DNA of 64,000 bases from Leucobacter sp. OH1287 (GCF_003859945.1 NZ_RQYM01000002.1:62001-126000), one strand, 5' to 3'. Shown: positions 35,128 to 44,047, counted from the first letter of the stretch. Program-made: numbers and translations. Notes: generated from the letters alone by a model not told the origin.

Positions 35128-36387
35128 CTAGCTCTGCTGCCAGAGCGTGCTGATCGGCAGCGCCCAGAGCCGCTCCCCAAACGGCAGCGCCTTGGTGCCG
35201 GTGTAGAGAACTATGCCGTTCTTGAAGCACGAGCCAGCTTTGTCACGCAGTGTTGTTAGGCCCTTAAAGTGGCTGTTGTTGATGCTGCTTGTTGCTTTCA
35301 CATCCAGCCCCACAATCTCGCGTTGCGGGTTTTGCAGTATCACATCAACCTCGTTGCCGCGGCTGTCACGCCAGTGCCGCAGCTGGTAGTCCACCTCGGA
35401 CCAGCTCTGCTGTTTAGCCAGCTCAGTCACAACAAACGCCTCCAGCGTACCGCCCGCGAGAGCGCTAGAAATATCGAGCTCAAGACCTGTGGCGCTAACC
35501 CCGTTCAACATTGCGGCGATGCCCGGATCCACCAGCGAAACTTTGGGTTTTTTGATGCTGCGATCGGTGATGTTGTTGCCCCACGCGGGGAGCTCGCGGA
35601 GCAGAAAAACGTTCTTTAGTGCGGAGACATAACCGGGGACGCTGCGTTCGGGGATGTTGAGCGCCCGTGCGGTGTTTGCTGCAACGAGTTCGCTGGCTGG
35701 TTGGGCCGCGAACAGCTGTAAAAGCGGCTCAATCCGGTCAGTGTGCTGTAGCCTAAACGTTTCAGAAACGTCCTTCGAAATCACCAGGTCGATGTAGTTC
35801 TGCAGCCAGCGACGCTGCTGTCTCGGCGCCCAGTCGACGATCTCGGGGAAACGGGTTGCTGTCGCCAGCTCAAAATACTCACTGCGTTTCACGGGCGAAT
35901 CGGCAGGCAGTTGCCTGCTCTCGCTAAGCTCCCATGCGAAACGCCCAAAATCCTCGTTCACTCCCAGCATCTCGCCCTGACTGAGCGGGTTGACGTTGAT
36001 CGTCTGCATTCTGCCCGCGAGACTTTCGGCGTTTCTCGGTAGCTGCATTAGGTTTGCGGATCCGGTAATTACGAACCTGCCGGGTTTCCGGTTTCTCTCA
36101 AGCGCCGCCTTAATCGACAGCAGCAGTTCAGGAACCCGTTGAATCTCGTCGATTGCGAGCGTGCCCTCGGGATACTGGTCTGCGAAACCGTCAGGGTCCG
36201 CCTGCGCTGCTGCTCGCACGCTGTTGTCGTCAAGGTTGACGAACCGGGAAGCAGAGTCTTTAAGCAGCTGATGAACCAGAGTTGTTTTACCGGACTGACG
36301 CGCACCAGAAATCGCCGTCACCGGCGAGACTGCCTTTGCATCCAGGGCAATCGGCAGAATATTGCGTCTAATCAGGGAGCTGCTCAT
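35128..36387 (-). CDS. ATP-binding protein of the AAA/DUF4143 family
   Basis: A 419-residue protein. Walker A is GARQSGKTTLV near residue 30, Walker B is LAIDEIQRVPEL, and the sensor is FVITGSANL. The C-terminal DUF4143 domain includes GNEVDVIL-like residues (RGNEVDVILQN) typical of its nuclease-like fold. These ATPases are widespread, mostly orphan genes of unknown function, often in accessory DNA. The ATG is 6 nt from a TAGAAT box, and a 22-bp tandem repeat array lies just upstream. Confidence 0.88.
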   Translation of the reverse strand: MSSSLIRRNILPIALDAKAVSPVTAISGARQSGKTTLVHQLLKDSASRFVNLDDNSVRAAAQADPDGFADQYPEGTLAIDEIQRVPELLLSIKAALERNRKPGRFVITGSANLMQLPRNAESLAGRMQTINVNPLSQGEMLGVNEDFGRFAWELSESRQLPADSPVKRSEYFELATATRFPEIVDWAPRQQRRWLQNYIDLVISKDVSETFRLQHTDRIEPLLQLFAAQPASELVAANTARALNIPERSVPGYVSALKNVFLLRELPAWGNNITDRSIKKPKVSLVDPGIAAMLNGVSATGLELDISSALAGGTLEAFVVTELAKQQSWSEVDYQLRHWRDSRGNEVDVILQNPQREIVGLDVKATSSINNSHFKGLTTLRDKAGSCFKNGIVLYTGTKALPFGERLWALPISTLWQQS

Positions 36388-36393
36388 AGACCC

Positions 36394-36399
36394 ATTCTA
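36394..36399 (-). promoter_or_regulatory. -10 box of a probable leaderless promoter for the DUF4143 ATPase
   Basis: On the minus strand TAGAAT precedes the ATG at 36387 by 6 nt. The tandem repeats at 36403-36490 cover the place of the -35 box. Confidence 0.5.
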
Positions 36400-36402
36400 G
36401 TC

Positions 36403-36490
36403 ACCTTCGTTGCGGTTCTGCCACCTTCTCGTTGCGGTTCTGCCACCTTCTTGTTGCGGTTTTGCCACCTTCTCGTTGCGGTTCTGCCAC
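36403..36490. repeat. 22-bp tandem repeat array, four units
   Basis: Units begin at 36409, 36431, 36453 and 36475 with core GTTGCGGTTCTGCCACC followed by TTCTC-like spacers. A partial unit precedes them. Only single-base differences are seen. The array occupies most of the gap between the DUF4143 ATPase and the M20 hydrolase genes. The core is almost the same as the repeats at 13439-13545. Confidence 0.9.
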
Positions 36491-36514
36491 ACCAAGAAGC
36501 GCGAAATTACAAGG

Positions 36515-37762
36515 TTATTCGCGATCCAGCCCGTCTTTTGCGAGCTTCGTGACAACACCTGCCAGGTGTGCTAAACCGGCGAGCATGTCCTTGTCGCTTG
36601 TGTACTCGCGCAGGTTGTGCGAAATACCAGAAACGCTCGGCACAAACAGCATCACGGTTGGCGCCACATCCTTCATATTGGTTGAGTCGTGCCCAGCCAC
36701 CGTCATAACCCGGTCGTGAGTGAGCCCGAGCTCTGCGGCAGCCTCGCGTGCGAGTGCGATCCCGTTCTCAGGGTACGGGTTTTGCTCCCACCGGTGCTCG
36801 CCGATTATCTCAATCTCAAGCCGGTCACGCTCAGACACCTCAGCGATTGTTTTTTCGAGGCTCGCAAAGGCTGCGTCCAAAACCTCGGTGTGTGGTGAAC
36901 GAAGATCAATCAGCAGCGTCACCTCGCTCGCAACAACAACCGGCGAGTTAGGGTAGACGTTAATCTCACCGCAGGCGGTGTGCAGGTCACCCGGAGCAAA
37001 ATCATCAACCAGGTCGCGCGCCGCTGTGATGAGCCTGGCAGCACCCAGCAGGGCGTCCCTGCGATCCGCCATCTCGGCTGCGCCGCTGTGAGCCTGATCG
37101 CCGGTAACCCGCACCTCAAGCTTGTGCGCGCCCCAGGTGGCGTTAACCAGACCGATTGTGACACCGTCAGCCTCCATGCTGCGACCCTGCTGCACGTGGA
37201 TCTCCGCGTACGAGGCAACCTCCGGCATCGTAAAATCGCCCAGCTCGTGCAGCTTACCGAGCGCCTCGTAAACGGTGACCCCGCTGCGATCCGCCGTGTT
37301 CAGCGCGGTCTCAAGCGGCAGCTTACCGGTGAAAACGCTGCTGCCCATCATCGACGGTTTAAACCTGGAACCTTCCTCGTTAAACCAGTTAACAACCGCG
37401 AGATTGTATTTTGCCTCGCCGCTCTCACCGAGCTCGGCGGCAGCCCGCAGGCAGGCGTGCGCGCTCGCCAACACACCGTAGGCGCCGTCGAACCGGCCGG
37501 CGGTCGGCTGCGAGTCAAGGTGTGAACCGGTCAGCACATACGGTGCCCCGGGAACCAGCTCCAGCAGTCCATACTGGTTGCCGATAGCGTCCCGCTCAAC
37601 CCGAAAACCATGCTCTGTCAGCAGACTCTCAAACCACTTGCGCTGCTCGCCGTCTGCGGCGGTGCCTGCCTGTCGATCCACCCCGTGCGTGCCGGGAACC
37701 GCGCCAAACTGCGACAGTTCATCCCAGTGCCGCAGGAAATCCTTATCAGCTATTGCGTTCAC
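36515..37762 (-). CDS. M20-family amidohydrolase (hydantoinase/carbamoylase type)
   Basis: A 415-residue cytoplasmic metallohydrolase of the N-carbamoyl-amino-acid/allantoate amidohydrolase group. Di-metal ligands are visible in TGSHLDSQPTAGRFDGAYG (His, Asp), NEEGSRF (Glu pair) and EIHVQQGRSMEA (His). HDSTNMKDVAPTVMLFVP holds the last His. The GTG start has a perfect GGAGGA five bases upstream. It is the last gene of the MHS operon, 37 bp after the ThDP enzyme gene. Substrate is likely an N-carbamoyl or ureido compound; exact identity is not readable. Confidence 0.88.
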   Translation of the reverse strand: MNAIADKDFLRHWDELSQFGAVPGTHGVDRQAGTAADGEQRKWFESLLTEHGFRVERDAIGNQYGLLELVPGAPYVLTGSHLDSQPTAGRFDGAYGVLASAHACLRAAAELGESGEAKYNLAVVNWFNEEGSRFKPSMMGSSVFTGKLPLETALNTADRSGVTVYEALGKLHELGDFTMPEVASYAEIHVQQGRSMEADGVTIGLVNATWGAHKLEVRVTGDQAHSGAAEMADRRDALLGAARLITAARDLVDDFAPGDLHTACGEINVYPNSPVVVASEVTLLIDLRSPHTEVLDAAFASLEKTIAEVSERDRLEIEIIGEHRWEQNPYPENGIALAREAAAELGLTHDRVMTVAGHDSTNMKDVAPTVMLFVPSVSGISHNLREYTSDKDMLAGLAHLAGVVTKLAKDGLDRE

Positions 37763-37798
37763 AATAATCCTCCGTTTGTTTAACCTGATTACTTACCA

Positions 37799-39499
37799 CT
37801 AGGCAATCTCGCCGCTCGCGGGCGGCATCACCTCGGGGCTAATTTTGATGTGGATCAGCGCGGGCACCGCCGCAGCCAGGCACCGTTCAAGTGCCCCAGC
37901 AAACTCTGCGGTCTGGTTGACGCTCTCGCCGTGGCCGCCGTGGGCGCGCATAATCTCCGCAAAGTCTGGGTTTGTCATGCGGGTGCCGGACGGTCTGCCG
38001 GGATAGTGCTTCTCCTGGTGCTGCACAATCGTGCCGTAGATACCGTTGTCAATAACAATAATCACAGGTTTTGCGCCGTGCGCAAAAGCGGTCGCGATCT
38101 CTTGGCCGTTCATCAGATAGTCGCCGTCACCGCAGACGGCAACACAGTGTCGATCCGGGGTGATCAGGCTGGCTGCAACCGCTGCCGGAACCGCAAGCCC
38201 CATCGCGCCGTTACGGGCACCAACCAGGCTGGCTGCGCGGTTGTGTTTAATAAAACGGTGTGCCCAGATGGTTGCGTTGCCAGCGCCGAAGGTGAGCGTA
38301 GCCTCGCCCGCCAGTTGGCGATCCAGCTCCGCAAACACATCGCCGAGATCCACGCCGGAAGCCTCGTTGGAGCTGGGGGTGGCGGGAGCGGCGGCGTTCA
38401 CGCTCGCGTCGGAGCGGTGTGCGGCGAAGCGCTCCTGATCCGCGCGGCAAGACTTTAGCCACTCGCTGTCTCGGTTGCCGGTTAGCTCAGCGGCATCTAG
38501 CTGGGTAAGCGCTGCTACGAAGGCGGCGGGTTTTGCACGCAGTTGCAGATCCGCTCTGCCACTGTGCCCGAGCGCTGCACTGTCGCCTGTGACGGTCACG
38601 GTTTTCGTGTCTAGCCCGAGGGTGTAGCCGTCGCTCAGCACATCGGTTCTGCCGCAGCCAATAAAAATGTGCAGGTCGGCGGCAGCGTAGTTGTTAGCGA
38701 CCGCGTCAGCCCTGCCGTAGCCGAGCCAGCCAGCGTATGCTGGGCTTTGGTGAGGAACCGCATCGTATGCTCGCCAATCCTGGAAGACTGGGATACCCGC
38801 CAGCTCCGCAAACGACGCCAGCTGTTCACCGCAGCCGGTGTGCCAGCCATCACCGCCAACAATAAATGCCGGTCTGGTTGCCTCACCAAGCAGCTGCGCC
38901 AGTTCGCCAAGCTGCTCGGAGGAGACGGATCCACCACCCGCTCTGCCACCAAACCTTGCCGGGGTGATCGCGCGGGGATTGGTGACCTGTTTAACCAGAA
39001 TATCCTCAGGCAGGCCAACAACCACCGGCCCTGGTCTGCCAGCGGCGGCGATGCGCAGCGCCTCAGCGGTTAGTTCTCCGGCGCGTTCAGGGTCGTCGAT
39101 TGTGATGACGCGCTTCGCGGTTGTGCCAAACCAGCCCGCAAGGCTGAACTCCTGAAAAGCCTCACGCTCGCGATCCGCCACCGGAATCAGCCCCACGAAC
39201 AACACCAGCGGGGTTGCGTCCTGCCAGGCGGTGTGGATAGCGATCATCGCGTTGGCTGCTCCCGGCCCGCGGGTCACCATCGCAACTCCCGGGACACCGG
39301 TCAGCCGCCCCTCGGCAAGCGCCATAAACCCGGCGCCGCCCTCCTGGCGGCAAACAACGGTCTCGATTGTGGAATCGTGGAGGCCGTCAAGCACGTCCAG
39401 GTAGCTTTCGCCGGGAACGGCATAAACCCGCTTCACCCCAAAGTTTTCGAGGGTTTTTACAATGTGGTGCCCCGCAGATAGGGTCTGCTGCTCTGTCAT
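37799..39499 (-). CDS. Thiamine-diphosphate-dependent enzyme (acetolactate synthase/decarboxylase-like)
   Basis: This 566-residue enzyme has the three-domain ThDP layout. The N-terminal pyrimidine domain carries the activating Glu in VVCRQEGGAGFMALAEG and RGPGAANAMIAIHTAW. The C-terminal domain carries the ThDP motif GDGDYLMNGQEIATA, ending in an Asn-containing NGIYG loop. The Glu excludes glyoxylate carboligase, which lacks it. The reaction probably decarboxylates a 2-oxo acid or condenses it. ATG 39499 is preferred over GTG 39502. It lies within the PucR-linked operon. Confidence 0.88.
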   Translation of the reverse strand: MTEQQTLSAGHHIVKTLENFGVKRVYAVPGESYLDVLDGLHDSTIETVVCRQEGGAGFMALAEGRLTGVPGVAMVTRGPGAANAMIAIHTAWQDATPLVLFVGLIPVADREREAFQEFSLAGWFGTTAKRVITIDDPERAGELTAEALRIAAAGRPGPVVVGLPEDILVKQVTNPRAITPARFGGRAGGGSVSSEQLGELAQLLGEATRPAFIVGGDGWHTGCGEQLASFAELAGIPVFQDWRAYDAVPHQSPAYAGWLGYGRADAVANNYAAADLHIFIGCGRTDVLSDGYTLGLDTKTVTVTGDSAALGHSGRADLQLRAKPAAFVAALTQLDAAELTGNRDSEWLKSCRADQERFAAHRSDASVNAAAPATPSSNEASGVDLGDVFAELDRQLAGEATLTFGAGNATIWAHRFIKHNRAASLVGARNGAMGLAVPAAVAASLITPDRHCVAVCGDGDYLMNGQEIATAFAHGAKPVIIVIDNGIYGTIVQHQEKHYPGRPSGTRMTNPDFAEIMRAHGGHGESVNQTAEFAGALERCLAAAVPALIHIKISPEVMPPASGEIA

Positions 39500-39556
39500 C
39501 ACTCTTGCTTTCTGGCTTTATCGGTTAGTTATTGGTTTTGGGTGGTTGTTCGGTGG

Positions 39557-40651
39557 TTAGCGCTTATCACCGGTTGCTAACACCGTCCGCAGGTTGTCGC
39601 AGCTGCTGATGCGCTCGAGCAGCTCTGGCTCCCGCTCATCGGACTGCTGTGCGTGAGCGATAAGGCCGCGACTTATCTGCTCGGGTTTCAACGCGACAAC
39701 GCCGTTGTCGTTACAAACTATTATGTCCCCCTGGTGGATCACAGCACCGCCGATCTCAACCGCTCCGCCGTGGCAGTCATCGCTTAAGGATCCGAGCCGC
39801 TTAGTTGTACGGCAGCTGAAGCCCGTCGCAAACACAGGTAGTCGAGAGGCTAAAGCCAGGAGGTTAGAGCGGTCGGTTACCGGCCCGTCGACGACAATCG
39901 CGGCGAGCCGCTGTTTCACGGCTGTGGCAGCTGTGACCGCGCCGATTGGGGCGTGAAGCCCGCCTTTTACGCGCAGCACCAACACCTCGCCCGGCTGGGC
40001 AGCGACCAGCGCGCGGTTAACGGCGATTGCGTCCGGTTCGGATAAATCAACGGTGCGGGCGGTGCCGACTACCTGGTCGCCGCTGCCGACGCGGAAGATC
40101 GCGGGGGAGCAGAAACCGGTGTCGAGGAAGTGGCCGAGAGTGGAGGCGTCAACCGTTTGCAGCAGCCGGATTGCTTCGGCGGTGCTTAGACCGGCCTCAC
40201 TGGGCGAGCCCGCCTCAGTGGCATCCGCCGAACCAACACCGCCAGCCTCACCAGCGCCAACCGGCACCTCGTAGCTTGGCTGCTTAACCCGCGCAACGCA
40301 CTCAACCTCCAGCGGAATGTCCCAGATTCCCACACAGACGGTTGTGCGCGCGGGTTTGCTCTCGCTAAAGAACTGCTCATATACCCGGTTGAAGGTGTCG
40401 CGCTGTGCGGGGTCGGTGAGGTAGGCGTTAACCTTCACCACCCGGTCAAGGTCACTGCCGGCAGCGCGCAGAGTCGCCCGCAGGTTCGTTAGGCACTGCC
40501 TGACCTGGTCCGCAAAATCAGTCGGGGTGACCCCGCTCGCGTCGCTTGGCACCTGGCCGGTTGTGTAGACAACGTCACCGGCGACAACCGCCTGCGAGTA
40601 GGGGCCGATCGGGGTGGGCAGTTCCGGGATGCCGGTTATTCTCTCGATCAT
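39557..40651 (-). CDS. Fusion of a RidA-type deaminase domain and an RraA-like domain
   Basis: The N-terminal 120 or so residues are a RidA/YjgF domain: PIGPYSQAVVAGDVVYTTGQVP, with the substrate Arg in KPARTTV and the catalytic Glu in LEVECVARV. A Gly/Ala/Ser linker of about 35 residues (with SEAG/TEAG repeats) joins an RraA/HMG-aldolase-like domain: GQVVGTARTVDL, HAPIGAVTAATAVKQ and IVVDGPVTDRSN. In classical RraA aldolases the last motif is DGxVRD; here the Arg is Thr. ATG 40651 is chosen at the domain start; a GTG-free extension to 40690 would overlap the transporter gene. Likely role: imine/enamine hydrolysis plus oxo-acid processing. Confidence 0.88.
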   Translation of the reverse strand: MIERITGIPELPTPIGPYSQAVVAGDVVYTTGQVPSDASGVTPTDFADQVRQCLTNLRATLRAAGSDLDRVVKVNAYLTDPAQRDTFNRVYEQFFSESKPARTTVCVGIWDIPLEVECVARVKQPSYEVPVGAGEAGGVGSADATEAGSPSEAGLSTAEAIRLLQTVDASTLGHFLDTGFCSPAIFRVGSGDQVVGTARTVDLSEPDAIAVNRALVAAQPGEVLVLRVKGGLHAPIGAVTAATAVKQRLAAIVVDGPVTDRSNLLALASRLPVFATGFSCRTTKRLGSLSDDCHGGAVEIGGAVIHQGDIIVCNDNGVVALKPEQISRGLIAHAQQSDEREPELLERISSCDNLRTVLATGDKR

Positions 40652-40661
40652 GCGCTGCTCG

Positions 40662-41999
40662 CTAGCTGGTCTGTTTGCCGACCGATTCAAGTGACTTCAG
40701 GCGGTTATCGCTGAGCAGGAACAGGGCGATCAGTGACAGCAGCGCTGCGAATCCGATATACCAGGCAACAGATGCGCTCTCACCGGTTAGTTCAAGCAGC
40801 CACACGGTTACGGCCGGGGTAATTGCAGAACCGAGCAGACCGGAGAGCATGTAAGCGACCGACAGGCCAGAGTAGCGGATCTTCGAACCAAACAGCTCGG
40901 CGAGGAAGGTCGCGATCGGGCCATAGTTTGCGCAGAACGCGATCATCATCAGCGAGTAGGCGACGAACACGAGAGCCGGGGTGCCGGTGTTGAGCAGCCA
41001 GAAGAAGGGGAACGCGAGCACAATCTCGGCGATAATACCAGCCGCGATAATCTTCTTGCGGCCGATCCGGTCCGACAGCTTGCCAAATAGCGGGATCGCA
41101 AACAGCGCGATTACACACGCGGTCAAAACCGCCCACAGCATCAGATCCTTGCTGTAACCAATCTCGTCGGTGCCGTAGGCGACACCGGAGGCAACCAGCA
41201 GGGTGAAGGTGGATCCGGTCGACAGGGTTGCAACGCCGCCGAGCAGCACCTGCTTCCAATAGTGGCGGATCAGGTAGGCAAACGGCAGTTTAGCTTTGGC
41301 GCCCTCGTCACGCACCTGCTTGAAGCTTGGGGTTTCCTCCATCGTCACACGGATGTAAATACCGACGGCGACGAGCAGCGCAGACAGCAGGAACGGGATC
41401 CGCCAACCCCAGCTGAGCAGCGCCTCATCGGAGACGCTGCCGATAATAATCAGGAACGCCAGGTTCGCGATCAGTGTGCCGGCGGGCACACCAACCTGCA
41501 CGAGTGAGCCATACCAGCCGCGCTTGTGGGCGGGGGAGTGTTCAACGGTCATCAGCACCGCGCCACCCCACTCGCCGCCGAGCGCGAGACCCTGAATCAG
41601 GCGCAGCGCCAGCAGAATCAGCGGGGCTGCAATACCGATTGCGTAGTAGTCGGGCACGAGGCCGATGCCGACCGTGGCGCCGCCCATCATCAGCAGTGAG
41701 ATGAGCAGCATTGATTTGCGGCCCAGTTTGTCGCCGAAGTGGCCGAAAATAACCGCGCCAACAATGCGGGCAACATAGGCGGACGCGAAGGTGAGGAAGG
41801 CGACGATTGTGCCAACCGCGGGCGGCAGTTCCGGGAAGAACACCCGGTTGAAAACGAGCGCGGACGCGGTGCCGTAAAGAAACAGGTCATACCATTCAAC
41901 GGTTGTGCCGATAACGCTGGCAATCGCGATTTTCCGCATTTTGCTCTGGTCGAGCGCTGCACCCTGATTCGGCGCTTTTGCCGAGGCTGGTGATGTCAT
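40662..41999 (-). CDS. MHS-family MFS transporter (metabolite:H+ symporter)
   Basis: A 445-residue twelve-helix carrier. ASVIGTTVEWYDLFLYGTAS at the first helix, GHFGDKLGRKSML in loop 2-3 and RLIQGLALGGEWGGAVLM in TM4 are signatures of the metabolite:H+ symporter group (shikimate, proline/betaine, alpha-ketoglutarate carriers). It would import the substrate of the downstream catabolic enzymes. ATG 41999 has GGAGGTAA upstream. It is the first gene of the operon, divergent from the PucR regulator. Confidence 0.93.
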   Translation of the reverse strand: MTSPASAKAPNQGAALDQSKMRKIAIASVIGTTVEWYDLFLYGTASALVFNRVFFPELPPAVGTIVAFLTFASAYVARIVGAVIFGHFGDKLGRKSMLLISLLMMGGATVGIGLVPDYYAIGIAAPLILLALRLIQGLALGGEWGGAVLMTVEHSPAHKRGWYGSLVQVGVPAGTLIANLAFLIIIGSVSDEALLSWGWRIPFLLSALLVAVGIYIRVTMEETPSFKQVRDEGAKAKLPFAYLIRHYWKQVLLGGVATLSTGSTFTLLVASGVAYGTDEIGYSKDLMLWAVLTACVIALFAIPLFGKLSDRIGRKKIIAAGIIAEIVLAFPFFWLLNTGTPALVFVAYSLMMIAFCANYGPIATFLAELFGSKIRYSGLSVAYMLSGLLGSAITPAVTVWLLELTGESASVAWYIGFAALLSLIALFLLSDNRLKSLESVGKQTS

Positions 42000-42066
42000 A
42001 AGTTACCTCCGTGGTCAAACTTTCTCCTATAAGTATCAATAATTACGTGCTCATCGGTGTTAAGTG

Positions 42067-42099
42067 TTTGCACACGATCTCTTGGAAGTGTTGTGCAAA
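42067..42099. promoter_or_regulatory. Inverted repeat TTTGCACA-N17-TGTGCAAA between divergent regulator and operon
   Basis: Perfect 8-bp arms at 42067-42074 and 42092-42099. It sits midway between the MHS transporter start and the PucR-family gene start, the expected place for the PucR operator. Confidence 0.6.
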
Positions 42100-42138
42100 T
42101 GCCTAATCGAAGAGCTGAAACAGCCCGGTTTTGGTGTG

Positions 42139-42144
42139 TAGTAT
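42139..42144 (+). promoter_or_regulatory. -10 box of a probable leaderless promoter for the PucR-family gene
   Basis: TAGTAT ends 6 nt before the ATG at 42151, with no ribosome site between. Confidence 0.5.
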
Positions 42145-42150
42145 TGCAGC

Positions 42151-43290
42151 ATGGCACAAAACGCTAATTCAGATCAGTGTGTCTCTCCGCAGTGGCGCGA
42201 GGTGCTGCAGCAGCTGGCGGGCGATATTGACGAGCTGGTCGCCGACTTCAGCGGGCGGCTCAGCCAGCTAGAGGGCGGCTACAGCAGGGTCGACGACGCC
42301 GACATTCAGGCAACTGCACACAGCACCCTCAGCTACCTGCTCGCGCTCCTGATGGGCAATAAAATCCCCGATGAGCTAGTGGATCTGCCCAGACAAATCG
42401 GGATTAAAAGGGCGCGGCAAAGGGTCCCGCGTGAGCAGCTACTAGAGGCGGTACGGTTCGACTATCCGGTGCTGTGGGGCGGCCTGGTGAAACGGATCGG
42501 CAGCAGCAACCCGGCGCTGCTCGTGGCAAACGCCGAAAAGATTTTAGAGGCGGTGGAGGACTACGCGCAGCAGGTGCAGAAGGCGTTCCTCACCGAACAG
42601 GATACGCTGCGGGAGAATATGCAACGCAGTGAAACCCGAGCCCTGCTAACCCTGCTCGCAACCGAAGAACCCGAGAGCGCCGCCGCCGAGTTTGCGGAAC
42701 AGCAACAGCTACCCCTTCACGGCAGCTACGAACTGATTGTCATCGGGCACGACTATGTGACAACGGCGCGCGCACGGATCCGCCCGCTGCAGCAAACCCG
42801 ACAGCGGTTCATGCTCTGTGACTGGCGAGACGGTGTTGTGCTCGTGCGGCAGATACCCGCGAGCCAGCAGCAACCACACCTGCTCGCCGATGTTGGCGGG
42901 GTTTTAATCACCGACATTGCAGGCCTTGCCGGGCTGCCGCCGGCGGCAAAACTGGCGCGCTCGCTGATCCCGTTCGCAACCAGCCCGAAGCTCTGCACCG
43001 AACACGACCTGTGGCTGCAGGCGGCGGCCGGGGCCATCAACCAGCACACGCCCGGTGTTATCGGCAATGTGCTGCGCAGTCTCGAAAACCTGCCGGAGGG
43101 GGAGCGGACCAGGCTGCTTGAAACCTTCCTTCACTACTGTGAAACCGGGTCGGTGAAAGCTGTTGCCGCCGAATCATATGTGCACCGCAACACCGTGCTG
43201 AACCGGTTGCGCGCCTTCCGCGATCACACCGGCCTCGACCCGACCGTGCCGGTTGATGCGGCGAGGGCGTTGCTCAGTTTGAAGGGTTGA
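42151..43290 (+). CDS. PucR-family transcriptional regulator
   Basis: A 379-residue regulator with a ligand-sensing N-terminal part and a central GGDEF-like degenerate domain. The C-terminal PucR helix-turn-helix is ETGSVKAVAAESYVHRNTVLNRLRAF. PucR proteins regulate purine/allantoin and other nitrogen-compound catabolism and usually activate a divergent operon. That fits the MHS transporter operon on the other strand. An inverted repeat lies in the shared control region. The gene itself appears leaderless. Confidence 0.9.
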   Translation: MAQNANSDQCVSPQWREVLQQLAGDIDELVADFSGRLSQLEGGYSRVDDADIQATAHSTLSYLLALLMGNKIPDELVDLPRQIGIKRARQRVPREQLLEAVRFDYPVLWGGLVKRIGSSNPALLVANAEKILEAVEDYAQQVQKAFLTEQDTLRENMQRSETRALLTLLATEEPESAAAEFAEQQQLPLHGSYELIVIGHDYVTTARARIRPLQQTRQRFMLCDWRDGVVLVRQIPASQQQPHLLADVGGVLITDIAGLAGLPPAAKLARSLIPFATSPKLCTEHDLWLQAAAGAINQHTPGVIGNVLRSLENLPEGERTRLLETFLHYCETGSVKAVAAESYVHRNTVLNRLRAFRDHTGLDPTVPVDAARALLSLKG

Positions 43291-43294
43291 ACGA

Positions 43295-44014
43295 TTAAGC
43301 GCTGAGCACGTGCACCCGCAGGAACTCGTTGATGTCGGCGATCTCCTCACCGGAGATAGAGTGGCCGATCCCGGGGTATTCCCGCTTGGTGAGCTGCGTG
43401 TGCTGCGGAGCCCACTCGGCGGTGAGCTGCACCGCTGCCTCGCTGATGATCGGATCCGCCGCATCACGCCCCCAAAACAGTGGCTGTTTTAGCTCGGTGA
43501 GCTGCGCATCACCGTCAAAAGTACCGGGCGCAACAAATCCGGAGCAGTTAACACCGGCACTAAAAACCCCTGGGCGCAGCCGCAGCAGTGTGGTCACCAT
43601 GACACCGCCCTGCGAGAACCCGAGCAGTGCCGTTTTCGTCACCACTGCGCCGACCGTTGCGAGCCGCCCCTGCAGGGCATCATGCCAGTCGAGCACAGCC
43701 TCCGCGGCTGTTGCTGCGCTGCCCTCCGCGGTTTCGGGGGTAACCCCGCCCGGCTGCAGCGACAGCGGGAACCACGAGTAGCCATCGTGTGGCTCGTAGG
43801 CGCGAAGGGGAGCGCGAAGGCTCGCGCAAACAAACTCGGCGGGCAGGTGCGGGGCAAGCTGAATCAGATCACCCTCGTGTGATCCAAGCCCGTGCATCAA
43901 TACCAGCAGCGGCATCCCGGATGCCAGCGCTGTCAAGGCGTGCGGTTCGGATGCGGGTTTACCGGCAACAGCCCACTCGATAACTTCTGGATCGATCACT
44001 AGCGTGTCTGACAT
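43295..44014 (-). CDS. Alpha/beta-hydrolase (phospholipase/carboxylesterase-like)
   Basis: A 239-residue cytoplasmic serine hydrolase. The oxyanion region is LLVLMHGLGSHEGDL and the nucleophile elbow is GFSQGG. The catalytic Asp is probably in GRDAADPI and the His in PGIGHSIS. The sequence is typical of the small carboxylesterase/YpfH group; a broad ester substrate range is expected. Its stop lies 4 bp from the convergent PucR gene stop with no hairpin between them. Confidence 0.88.
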   Translation of the reverse strand: MSDTLVIDPEVIEWAVAGKPASEPHALTALASGMPLLVLMHGLGSHEGDLIQLAPHLPAEFVCASLRAPLRAYEPHDGYSWFPLSLQPGGVTPETAEGSAATAAEAVLDWHDALQGRLATVGAVVTKTALLGFSQGGVMVTTLLRLRPGVFSAGVNCSGFVAPGTFDGDAQLTELKQPLFWGRDAADPIISEAAVQLTAEWAPQHTQLTKREYPGIGHSISGEEIADINEFLRVHVLSA

Positions 44015-44047
44015 GATTCCCCTTAACTGTGTTCGGCGCTGCCTATT

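Noticed and set aside
36403-36490. CRISPR array
   Set aside because: The 22-bp units are directly adjacent without unique spacers, and no cas genes are in the window.
37799-39499. Glyoxylate carboligase of an allantoin pathway
   Set aside because: The ThDP-activating Glu is present (CRQEGGAG); glyoxylate carboligase lacks it.
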